From Pseudobacteriovorax antillogorgiicola (GTDB taxonomy: Bacteria > Bdellovibrionota_B > Oligoflexia > Oligoflexales > RGVZ01), in NCBI GenBank assembly GCA_945897695.1, contig CAMDGW010000061.1, forward strand, positions 1-11,619: 11,619 nucleotides of DNA, read 5' to 3'. This document shows positions 1 through 7,078 of the stretch, piece after piece (position 1 is the stretch's first letter; each line of letters opens with the position of its first letter). The notes below the pieces were generated by a model. It was not told where the DNA came from, did no database searches, and was given only the letters and a program-made list of their open reading frames with translations. The position numbers were made by a program, and so were the translations under genes.

Positions 1-906
1 ACTCAGATTGTCAAAAAGATGGTTAATAAACTTGGGGTCAAAGGACGACGAGTTTCCATTTCTGTTTCTGGAAGTGGCGTGATTATTAAGCGGGTGCGTG
101 TTGCAATTGGGAAAGATGCCACTCTTGCTGAACAGGTTGACTTTCATGCGGCGCAGTCGTTTCAAGTTGACCTAAGTGAGCTTTACTACGATTACGCAGA
201 TTTGGGGCCATCGCCCCGGCATGAAGGCCACGTGGATGTTCTTCTTGTTGGTGCGCGTCGTGAATTGATCGAACAACAAATCTCAATTGTCAAAGCAGCT
301 GGTCTTTCCCCGGGTGTCATAGAAGCTGCAGCTATTAGTGCTGCGAATATGTTTGAGTTAAATTATGGCGTTGTCGATGGGCTCATTGCTTTGGTTTCTG
401 TGGGCGCAAGTCAGACGGAAATAAGTTTCATCGACAACGGTCGCTTTCTCTACAGTTTTGAATCGCCAATTGGTGGTGAAACATACACGTCAGCCATCGT
501 GCAGGCGATGAACATGGACCGTGAAACTGCAGAAGCACTCAAAATCAGCATTTCTGAAAATTCTGGAGATGTCTCGTCAGAGATTCAGCGAGTACTGAAT
601 GAAACAAATAATCTTATTGTTAACGATATACGACAAATTTTTGGATTCTTCGCAGCAAGTTCAGATGCTGAAGGTGTCGCTGCAGCCAAATTTGTCTTTT
701 TGGCTGGCGGCGCCAGTCGAACGCTCGGTCTTGATGCGGCCATTGCATCAGCCTTGGGAATTCCTGTTGTATTTGCAAATCCCTTTCAGAGGGTCGAGGT
801 AAACGAACGTAAATTTAAAATTGAGCAAGTTTTGTCTCTTAGCCCCATGTTTGCTGTCGCCATTGGTCTTGGCATCAGGGAGAAGGGTGACAAGGTGCCT
901 GTATGA
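1..906 (+). CDS. pilM: Type IV pilus assembly ATPase-like protein PilM (5' truncated by window edge)
   Basis: Actin-like cytoplasmic protein that binds nucleotide and the short N-terminal tail of PilN, forming the inner ring of the type IV pilus alignment complex. The frame is open from base 1, and the first Met codon (base 19) lies inside a conserved strand region (VSISVSGSGVIIKRV). The true start and the phosphate-1 loop (family pattern GIDIGSSxIK) therefore lie upstream, and roughly 60 residues are probably missing. Visible family features are the VSVGASQTEISFIDNG strand-loop (bases 397-444), the IGGETYTSAI segment with a following AEALK helix, and the C-terminal LAGGASRTLGL adenosine-side motif with an ANPF segment. 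The last codon overlaps the pilN start as ATGA (903-906), which suggests translational coupling. The order pilM-N-O-P-Q supports the call. Nothing looks broken in the visible part. Confidence 0.93.
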   Translation, partial: TQIVKKMVNKLGVKGRRVSISVSGSGVIIKRVRVAIGKDATLAEQVDFHAAQSFQVDLSELYYDYADLGPSPRHEGHVDVLLVGARRELIEQQISIVKAAGLSPGVIEAAAISAANMFELNYGVVDGLIALVSVGASQTEISFIDNGRFLYSFESPIGGETYTSAIVQAMNMDRETAEALKISISENSGDVSSEIQRVLNETNNLIVNDIRQIFGFFAASSDAEGVAAAKFVFLAGGASRTLGLDAAIASALGIPVVFANPFQRVEVNERKFKIEQVLSLSPMFAVAIGLGIREKGDKVPV

Positions 907-1580
907 TTAAGATCCAGCTATGTCCGGCGGGTGAGCTAGAAAATAAGAATTGGTGGTATGTTGATGCAGGACTCTTGGTCCTAATGATGGCGCTCAGTTA
1001 CTACGCAGTGACTCTACATATCGAATCTAGAAAAGAAGGCGTGCAGAAGTTAATTGCCAAAAGGACCCAGTGGGAGACCGAATTGGCAACAAAAGCAAGT
1101 CACGTTGAAAAATTCGGGACTCTGGAAGGTGAGATCACTATTTTAAACCAGAAAATTGGCGCGCTCCGAAAAATTACCACATCAAAAGTGGATAAAGTAA
1201 AGCCGCTTGTCGCATTGGATCAGCTGCAGACTCTTTGGATTGACGGCATTTGGTATGAGGAATTGCAATACAGCGCTGATGGTACCACTGTTATAAAGGG
1301 CGCGGGCCATGACAGTTTGCTTGTCGGTGAGTACATGCTTGGCGTGCGCGAAACGATGAATCCCGAGACGCGAAACGACGATGTCCGCACTCAAATTGGA
1401 TTTGATCAATTGAACCTTAAATCTGCAAAGCTTAATGATCAATCAGATGAAATTTTCAAAGATATAGCGAGAAAAATGGTTTTTGAATTGCATGGAAAAC
1501 ATGTGGAAAAGCCTGCGGTTTTGCCGCCAAGCCTTTCCATTGGTCCGAGGCCTAGATCGATTGGAAAAGTAGGGTTTTAG
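903..1580 (+). CDS. pilN: Type IV pilus inner-membrane assembly protein PilN
   Basis: Bitopic inner-membrane protein whose short cytoplasmic N-terminus docks onto PilM and whose periplasmic part pairs with PilO. The 225-residue product begins MIKIQLCPAG, close to the MIKINLLP consensus that PilM recognises. It has one hydrophobic segment at about residues 19-39 and then a charged heptad-like stretch at about 41-95, consistent with the PilN/PilO coiled coil. The rest (about 96-190) fits the ferredoxin-like periplasmic fold, and the tail (200-225) is Pro-rich and basic. The ATG overlaps the pilM stop as ATGA, and AAGGTG at 892-897 is a usable ribosome binding site five bases upstream. Sequence identity with model PilN proteins is low outside the N-terminus, so the call rests on the N-terminal motif, topology and gene order. 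Confidence 0.9.
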   Translation: MIKIQLCPAGELENKNWWYVDAGLLVLMMALSYYAVTLHIESRKEGVQKLIAKRTQWETELATKASHVEKFGTLEGEITILNQKIGALRKITTSKVDKVKPLVALDQLQTLWIDGIWYEELQYSADGTTVIKGAGHDSLLVGEYMLGVRETMNPETRNDDVRTQIGFDQLNLKSAKLNDQSDEIFKDIARKMVFELHGKHVEKPAVLPPSLSIGPRPRSIGKVGF

Positions 1581-1581
1581 T

Positions 1582-1587
1582 GGGGAG
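1582..1587 (+). promoter_or_regulatory. Ribosome binding site deciding the GTG start of pilO
   Basis: GGGGAG lies eight bases before the GTG at 1596. No ATG with a comparable site lies near the expected N-terminus, so the GTG start is preferred. Confidence 0.65.
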
Positions 1588-1595
1588 ACAGATTA

Positions 1596-2423
1596 GTGTT
1601 TGATGACCTCAAAATTCGCTACAAAGAGAGCAAGCTGCCTGTGCGGTTGGGCTTGTGTGCTTTTGTGGCTATGATTCCTGCAGCGTTTCTGTATGTGGAA
1701 GATTCATCGGCAGTTGATGAAGAGTATAAAAATGCGGAGAATCTCGAAAAGGCTGCAGCTCAAAAACTTCTAGCAGCAGAAAACACCTTGAAAAACATGC
1801 CAAAGAAAGAAGCGGAGCTTGCGTTCACGCGCGAACAGCTTAAAAAAGCTGAAAGTCGCCTACCAGACAATGTTGCTGTTGACGAAATTCTCCGGACAGT
1901 CGCGAAGTCGTCGAAAACATACGGTGTTAACATCACGCTATTTGAGCCTCAGGCGGAGATTTTGCGAGGAGATAACTATAAGTTTTTGGAACTTCCTTTC
2001 AAGATTTCGGTTGAAGCTAATGACTACAGTCAGATTTGTGAATGGTTGGACAACGTGATCGGCAGCAAATCGAAAATTTATCTTAGATCCTGGAAGCTCA
2101 GTAGAAACGCTGGTTCTATAAGCGACATTGAAGGGGCAGGGATACTTGCCGGTCCAACAATAGGGCAATCACTCACGACCAGCCAGCTTGCAGAACAAGA
2201 TGGGCGAAAAGCTCGCGAGAGGCTGCGTTTGTTGCTTGAGACCGATGTTTCTGTATTTAAAATGGCTTCCGCGGCGCAAATGGCGTCAGCTCAGTCCGCT
2301 ACAGGTCAAATGAGACCCGATGGCTCGCCTGCCAAAACACAACCGGGTGATCCTAAACTAGTGAAGCCTCCAGGTGACGGTGCGGTTCCAAGTCCAAAGC
2401 CAGCTTCGGAGGGGTCGTTTTGA
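1596..2423 (+). CDS. pilO: Type IV pilus inner-membrane assembly protein PilO
   Basis: Partner of PilN: a bitopic inner-membrane protein whose periplasmic domain forms PilN-PilO heterodimers and binds PilP. The 275-residue product starts with GTG. It has a short charged N-terminus, one membrane segment at about residues 16-34, an Ala/Glu/Lys-rich coiled coil at about 40-90 ending in RLPDN, and then a ferredoxin-like region at about 93-170 with the recognisable pattern ELPFKISVEANDYSQICEWLDN. The RLP followed by a helix and the LPFKISVxGxY-type strand are typical of PilO. Residues about 200-275 form an extra tail ending in a Pro/Gly/Lys-rich low-complexity stretch, longer than in typical PilO proteins of about 205 residues. 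It lies 15 bases after pilN, and its stop overlaps the pilP start as TTGA. Confidence 0.92.
   Translation: MFDDLKIRYKESKLPVRLGLCAFVAMIPAAFLYVEDSSAVDEEYKNAENLEKAAAQKLLAAENTLKNMPKKEAELAFTREQLKKAESRLPDNVAVDEILRTVAKSSKTYGVNITLFEPQAEILRGDNYKFLELPFKISVEANDYSQICEWLDNVIGSKSKIYLRSWKLSRNAGSISDIEGAGILAGPTIGQSLTTSQLAEQDGRKARERLRLLLETDVSVFKMASAAQMASAQSATGQMRPDGSPAKTQPGDPKLVKPPGDGAVPSPKPASEGSF
2408..2414 (+). promoter_or_regulatory. Ribosome binding site deciding the TTG start of pilP
   Basis: GGAGGGG sits five bases before the TTG at 2420, inside the 3' end of pilO. The next in-frame ATG would remove most of the signal peptide (first internal Met at residue 17), so TTG is the better start. Confidence 0.7.
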
Positions 2424-3598
2424 TTTTGATTCGATGGCCATTGTTAGGTCTCATTTTGGTATTTGTTATGCCATTAGCGTCGGCAATTGGGCAATCAATC
2501 GAACGTCCTGCGGGGCAACTTATTCAGCCCCATCCTAGAGCTGATATCTCCGTTCAACACGAGGCATCAAAATCAAAGCTGGTACCGATCCTTCGCAAAA
2601 CGGATGTGGCGAAATCAAAGATTAAGGCTGCGCCAATTGCGGGGGGGGCTGCTTCGCAAGGAACGAGTTTGTCTAAGATGTCTTCAGATAGTAAGCCACG
2701 CAGAAAATCACCGGATTTTTCGGCAGCATCAATTAAACCCGTAAAGCGCGTTGTGTCAAAATTAGCGTCGTCAGAAAACCCCTTAGCACATCAAAGAAAT
2801 TCAGCGGGAGTGACCGCAGACGGTGGCGGATTAGAGGGATTGAATGATGATCCATGGGATAGTGCGTCAAAGCGTTTTGATCAAAATGATCCTTCCTTAG
2901 CGGTTAGTCAAGGCGTACGGGTTGAGGATATTATCGAGCCCACGTCTGAGTACAAATATTCCGGATCGAGAAAGAAAAACCCATTCATTCCCCAAGTCGT
3001 TATCGGAAGGGCTGGTCAGCAGAAGGATTTGAACCCTAATGATGTTGAAATCCCAATTATCAATCCTTTGCAATCATTTGCGGTCAATCAGCTCTCGGTG
3101 ATAGGTGTTTGGGAGGGGGATGACGGAGTTTGGAAGGCATTGATTCAAACCCCTACGAATCAAGGGATCGAAACAAAGTTGGGTGACCCAGCTGGCAACA
3201 GCGGTGGTCGAATTATGACGATTACGCCAGACTCTGTGGTTGTAAGGGAGTTTTCCGTAAGAGCAGACGGGACCCGAGAATATCGAGATAAGCCGCTTTA
3301 TATGGGGAGCGACAAGCCGCAAGGCGATTCGTCAAGTATCGGCGGACGCGTGATTCTTCGCCCAGGGTCCACAACTCCAGAGATCGAGTCACCAAATGGT
3401 TCAGGTAATCAGCCATTAGGTGACCTCAATCTGGTACCTGGTTCACAGCCGGGCACAATGAAAACAGTGATACCGGGTTCAGAGCTGAAAGTTCCAGATC
3501 AACTTAATTCAAATGCTGTGTCGCCGTCGAGTCCAATTTCGATGCCAGCCGGTGTCCCGCCGCAAGGCATGTATGAGTATGAAGGAGGTGCCAATTGA
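2420..3598 (+). CDS. pilP: Type IV pilus assembly protein PilP, extended and cysteine-free
   Basis: PilP links the inner-membrane PilN/PilO pair to the periplasmic N-domains of the PilQ secretin. The 392-residue product starts with TTG. It has a hydrophobic leader (residues 4-20) and a plausible signal peptidase I site after ALA-like A20-S21-A22. Residues 23-165 form a long Ser/Lys/Ala-rich linker. The PilP domain is at about 169-296, with the family signature YSGSRKKNPFIP followed by INPLQSFAVNQLSVIGV, the strand WKALIQTP, a KLGDPAG-like turn and a GRIMTITPDSVVVRE segment. A Pro/Gly/Ser-rich tail with three PGS motifs runs to the end. Classical PilP proteins are lipoproteins of about 175-180 residues. 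This one is about twice as long and has no cysteine at all, so it cannot be lipid-anchored. The gene contains a run of eight G at 2641-2648. It overlaps both neighbours by TTGA. Confidence 0.9.
   Translation: MILIRWPLLGLILVFVMPLASAIGQSIERPAGQLIQPHPRADISVQHEASKSKLVPILRKTDVAKSKIKAAPIAGGAASQGTSLSKMSSDSKPRRKSPDFSAASIKPVKRVVSKLASSENPLAHQRNSAGVTADGGGLEGLNDDPWDSASKRFDQNDPSLAVSQGVRVEDIIEPTSEYKYSGSRKKNPFIPQVVIGRAGQQKDLNPNDVEIPIINPLQSFAVNQLSVIGVWEGDDGVWKALIQTPTNQGIETKLGDPAGNSGGRIMTITPDSVVVREFSVRADGTREYRDKPLYMGSDKPQGDSSSIGGRVILRPGSTTPEIESPNGSGNQPLGDLNLVPGSQPGTMKTVIPGSELKVPDQLNSNAVSPSSPISMPAGVPPQGMYEYEGGAN
3582..3590 (+). promoter_or_regulatory. Strong ribosome binding site deciding the TTG start of pilQ
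   Basis: AAGGAGGTG, near-perfect to the anti-Shine-Dalgarno sequence, ends four bases before the TTG at 3595. An in-frame ATG at 3616 has no such site and would remove the basic N-region of the signal peptide, so TTG is chosen. Confidence 0.75.
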
Positions 3599-6510
3599 AA
3601 AATTCTCGAGCGTCCATGAGATTGCGCCCAATAAGAGCAGCACTCAATCCGACACTGATCATTGTTTTGGCCCTGATCGTCTGTCGATGTGCCTCGATGG
3701 GCGGTCAGCAGCAAAACATCGATCAGCAAGGTGACCAGACTGTAGATTCTCGAAGCCAAAAATCAGCAACGCAAAATTCTGAGTCGAAAAACGAATTCAC
3801 AGAAGGTAATTCTAACTCTGACAGTAATTCCGCATCTAATTCGATTCCTGAAAACATCATTGGCGGCGCAGATGGCGACTTTGGAAATGGTGATGTGGGA
3901 TCCACAAATTCGCAGAATTCGGTAGCGGTAAATAATGTCATCAATGGAACATCACTTGAAGGCCAAGAGGACTCGCTGCCACAGAGCAATGGGATAGTGC
4001 TTAATGAACAAGTTGCAGGATTGAACTCGCAGTCTGGATCAACTTTGGCGCCATTAGCTACTCTCCAAAATGGGACATCTATACCGGCAGCTCCCATGCA
4101 GACGTCAGAAGGTAATTCAGTAGGGAAATTGACTCAAACCCTGGATCCACAGAAGTCTCCGCAGACGGCCCCGCAAAACGTTTCTGGGTCGCCGGGAACC
4201 TTGAGTTGGGTCGGGTACAATTACAATAAGAGCAGTCGTAAGCTGGATGTGCAGATCGTCTCAGAAGGTGCACCTAGTTACCGCATCTTTCAGGAGGTCA
4301 ATCGGGGTGGACAGTCCGAAATTGTTATTCGCTATTTAAATACAAAACTTCGGAAGAAAATTCGTCGTGATATTGATGCCTCTGAGTTTCGCTCCCCGGT
4401 GGCGTATATTCGGATGCGTCATGATCCGGCGTTTACCCATACAGATGTCGTGGTGACGTTGCGGGAGAATATCCAGCCGGTCATCTCAACTAAAGGTAGC
4501 AATATCATGCTGACTTTCGACGTTTCGGAAAAATGGATTGCTCCAAAAGGCGAACAAAGACCCATTGCTGCTGCTGAGATTATCCAAGATGATAATCAAG
4601 GTCTGAGCGGATCCACCGTGGAGACAGCGTTGCCCGGCGAAGCTCCCAAGCAACAAGCTGCCTATGTAGCCGACCCCGGTAAAGAAGCTTTTTCCGGAAA
4701 TGGCGGCAGGCCCGGTGCCCCGCTCATCCCAAAGCAAGACTCCGAAAATGAGCTGATTCCTGATGATGGTAAACAAAGCCCCGCGAGCGACGGAAATGAA
4801 CTTCTTCAAAATGACTCACAGGGAAACAGCGAGGATTTCTACACAATTATGGCCGTAGCTCAGGGAGACTTTCAGTCTGATATTCCTGGTACGTCGAGCT
4901 TTGACACAAATCAATTGCTGGAAGATGTTCCCGCCGGGCAGGCAATGAATACCAACTCATCAATAACTTCCTCGGGAACTGCTGACATTGTTGGTGTGGC
5001 AGCAGGGTCTGTAAAATCAATTGGACCATCGAAGAAAAAGGTACTGCGACTTGAGTTTCGTGATGCGCCCGTTAGTCAGATTATTCGTATGATTGCCAAC
5101 GAGAGTAATATCAATTTTGTGATTTCCCCAGAAGCTGGCTCCAAGCGCACAAGTATTTCCCTTAAGAATGTCCCTTGGGATGTGGCATTAAAGGTTGTTT
5201 TGGATTCCAATCGTTTGGGCATGCAGGAAATGGCGCCCGGGGTTGTTCGCGTCGACTTCCTGAAGACTTTTACTGAGGACAAAGACGCCGAAGAGAAAGC
5301 AAAACAGTCGACTGAGGCTTTGATTCCAACCAAAGTTTTGGTGATGGCTCTAAATTACGCCAAAGCTGAAGACGCAGCCAAATTGGCAAAGGATATGCTT
5401 CCGAAGCCGACCGATTCGAATAATGTAGCTCAAAAACGTAATTATGACCGTTTTAAGGCCCAGGCAGATGTCCGGTCCAATTCCGTGATTATTGAAGCAA
5501 CGCCAAACGTACTGGCAACCGTCAAGACATTAATTGAGCGTCTTGACTCTCAAACTCCCCAGGTGCGTATCGCCTCGAGACTGGTTGAGGTTAACTCAAG
5601 CATTTCAAACGGTCTTGGATTCCAGTGGGGAAGTCCGTTCAGTTTTGATCCAGGGCGTGGTCTTGGATTTGGATCGCTACCATTTCCTAATTACGTGACC
5701 TCCCAGTTTTCGGTTGATACAGGTTTACCCGGTTCTAAGGGTGGATCAGCAGCTATAAGATTCGGTTCAATAAATAATGTTCTTGCCCTCGATCTAAAAC
5801 TAAAAATGTATGAAGATCAGAGGCTCGCAGAGACGATTCAAACAGAAGATGTCGTCGTACAAGATAATGAAGTGGCAACAGTTTCCGCTGGTTCAAGTGA
5901 TTACTTCGAGCTCACAGGATCTGCTTCTGTGGCGTCGACGCTGGCGGAGGTTGTCTACAGTCTGAGTTTAAATGTTCGCCCACACATCACAGCAGATGGA
6001 GCTGTACAAATGAAGTTGGATATTAAAGGTGACTCGCCTGTGCCAGATCCAAAAGGTAAAGCGGGAAAGTCTTCTCGTAGTCTCAGTACCACATTACTTA
6101 AGCAAAGTGGTGAAACGGCCGTCATAGGTGGACTTTATACCTCTGAGGTATCAAAGACCGTAGTGGGCGTGCCATTTTTAAGTAGCATCCCGATTATTGG
6201 AGCTCTATTTAAGACTACAGAATCCGCTAACAAGAAAAAAGATTTACTAATTATGGTGACGCCAACCATTTTGGGTCAAAGCTCAGCATCCTCAGCCGGG
6301 TCGGCTGGCGTTGATATTCCAAGTCCAGGGGTTGCTGCTGCACCTTCAAATTCACCGGCTGAATTTGGCGGTAATTCTGCCTCGAACGAGGCGGCGCCGC
6401 CAAAAAACTCGGCCCCAAATGAGCCTCCTCCGTCCGAGGGAGATTCTGCGAATTCTCAGAACGCTAATACGGTTCCGGCTAACTATTCCAATGATTCGAG
6501 TGACCTCTAA
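3595..6510 (+). CDS. pilQ: Type IV pilus outer-membrane secretin PilQ
   Basis: Forms the multimeric outer-membrane channel through which the type IV pilus passes. The 971-residue product is longer than the usual PilQ (about 700-770). Domains in order: basic N-region and hydrophobic leader (about 11-30); a Ser/Asn/Gln-rich low-complexity stretch (about 40-200); one AMIN-like domain (about 203-312), which in the family binds peptidoglycan; an acidic/Ser linker (about 313-478); an STN/N0 domain (about 480-553) with LRLEFRDAPVSQIIRMIA; an N1 domain (about 578-650) with KVLVMALNYAKAEDAAKLAK and SNSVIIEATPNVL; the secretin core (about 657-893) with the signature VPFLSSIPIIGALFK at 859-873 and LLIMVTPTIL at the end; and a Pro/Asn/Ser-rich tail (894-971). 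The only two cysteines are C30 and C32. Neither makes a good lipobox, so lipidation is uncertain and type I cleavage near residue 33-34 is the alternative. The TTG start overlaps pilP as TTGA. Confidence 0.97.
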   Translation: MKNSRASMRLRPIRAALNPTLIIVLALIVCRCASMGGQQQNIDQQGDQTVDSRSQKSATQNSESKNEFTEGNSNSDSNSASNSIPENIIGGADGDFGNGDVGSTNSQNSVAVNNVINGTSLEGQEDSLPQSNGIVLNEQVAGLNSQSGSTLAPLATLQNGTSIPAAPMQTSEGNSVGKLTQTLDPQKSPQTAPQNVSGSPGTLSWVGYNYNKSSRKLDVQIVSEGAPSYRIFQEVNRGGQSEIVIRYLNTKLRKKIRRDIDASEFRSPVAYIRMRHDPAFTHTDVVVTLRENIQPVISTKGSNIMLTFDVSEKWIAPKGEQRPIAAAEIIQDDNQGLSGSTVETALPGEAPKQQAAYVADPGKEAFSGNGGRPGAPLIPKQDSENELIPDDGKQSPASDGNELLQNDSQGNSEDFYTIMAVAQGDFQSDIPGTSSFDTNQLLEDVPAGQAMNTNSSITSSGTADIVGVAAGSVKSIGPSKKKVLRLEFRDAPVSQIIRMIANESNINFVISPEAGSKRTSISLKNVPWDVALKVVLDSNRLGMQEMAPGVVRVDFLKTFTEDKDAEEKAKQSTEALIPTKVLVMALNYAKAEDAAKLAKDMLPKPTDSNNVAQKRNYDRFKAQADVRSNSVIIEATPNVLATVKTLIERLDSQTPQVRIASRLVEVNSSISNGLGFQWGSPFSFDPGRGLGFGSLPFPNYVTSQFSVDTGLPGSKGGSAAIRFGSINNVLALDLKLKMYEDQRLAETIQTEDVVVQDNEVATVSAGSSDYFELTGSASVASTLAEVVYSLSLNVRPHITADGAVQMKLDIKGDSPVPDPKGKAGKSSRSLSTTLLKQSGETAVIGGLYTSEVSKTVVGVPFLSSIPIIGALFKTTESANKKKDLLIMVTPTILGQSSASSAGSAGVDIPSPGVAAAPSNSPAEFGGNSASNEAAPPKNSAPNEPPPSEGDSANSQNANTVPANYSNDSSDL

Positions 6511-6529
6511 TCCATAAGGGAGATTAGCC

Positions 6530-7060
6530 ATGAAGGCGTTTCAACTCATGTTAGTACTCTTTACTGTGATACCGCATGTGATCGCATGCACTGCTAATGC
6601 TCCGCAAGAGGGTATTTGTGTTAGATCTTGCGCTAATCGTCCGATTGGCGGCGGCAATGTCAGAGCTATTGCTTTAAGTGAAGCCGTAACATTCAAAAAT
6701 TGTACCAAAGGTAATGAGCTGGATAAGGTGACCTACCGATTCTTTGTTTATGAAGACATGTCGGGTGTCGGCAGCTCATCTGGATCCGGCGGTTCATCTG
6801 GGTCCAGCGGCGCATCAAATGACGCAAAATTTCCTTCTCGAATTGGTAAAGCAGGAGTTGCAATCACCCCAATGGTGAATGGTTATAATCGGCTAGATAC
6901 GCCTTCAAAAGATTGGTGTACCGACTCCTGTGGGTATGCTGAAGTTGCTTTTTATCCGACCTGCGCTGAGCAGGATATTTCTATTGGAATTATCGTCCCG
7001 GGCATGATCTATGATGGCGAAGGCCCGCCAGCGACAAAGTTTACTGTAACTCTCGAGTGA
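6530..7060 (+). CDS. Small cysteine-rich putative lipoprotein in the pilus operon, function unknown
   Basis: I do not recognise the family. The 176-residue product starts at an ATG seven bases after AAGGGAG (6516-6522). It has a lipoprotein-type leader, with the hydrophobic segment at about 5-19 and VIAC giving C20 as the possible lipidation site. Six more cysteines follow (C30, C34, C58, C130, C134, C145). Two pairs have the spacing CxxxC, and the even number suits up to three disulfides in the periplasm. Between residues 79 and 96 lies a Gly/Ser linker made of three six-residue repeats, which separates a front half (about 21-76) from a back half (about 98-176) rich in beta-type residues. 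It lies 19 bases after pilQ and 18 bases before the TPR gene, so it is probably made with the secretin. A pilotin-like or secretin-associated role is a guess from position only. Confidence 0.85.
   Translation: MKAFQLMLVLFTVIPHVIACTANAPQEGICVRSCANRPIGGGNVRAIALSEAVTFKNCTKGNELDKVTYRFFVYEDMSGVGSSSGSGGSSGSSGASNDAKFPSRIGKAGVAITPMVNGYNRLDTPSKDWCTDSCGYAEVAFYPTCAEQDISIGIIVPGMIYDGEGPPATKFTVTLE
6764..6817 (+). repeat. Three imperfect 18-base tandem repeats encoding a Gly/Ser linker
   Basis: Three adjacent in-frame 18-base units at 6764-6781, 6782-6799 and 6800-6817 encode GVGSSS, GSGGSS and GSSGAS. Each adjacent pair matches at 13 of 18 positions by hand count. This fits an old tandem duplication that has since drifted and kept only composition. 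The array forms the flexible linker of the cysteine-rich protein. Confidence 0.6.
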
Positions 7061-7067
7061 TGGACCT

Positions 7068-7073
7068 GAGGTG
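7068..7073 (+). promoter_or_regulatory. Ribosome binding site deciding the TTG start of the TPR gene
   Basis: GAGGTG ends five bases before the TTG at 7079. The next in-frame ATG (residue 11) has no purine-rich site at a suitable distance, so the TTG start is preferred. Confidence 0.6.
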
Positions 7074-7078
7074 TTAGT

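Noticed and set aside
3723..4097. 124-codon open frame on the minus strand within pilQ
   Set aside because: It is opposite the low-complexity part of pilQ. Its composition reflects the Ser/Asn codons of the other strand.
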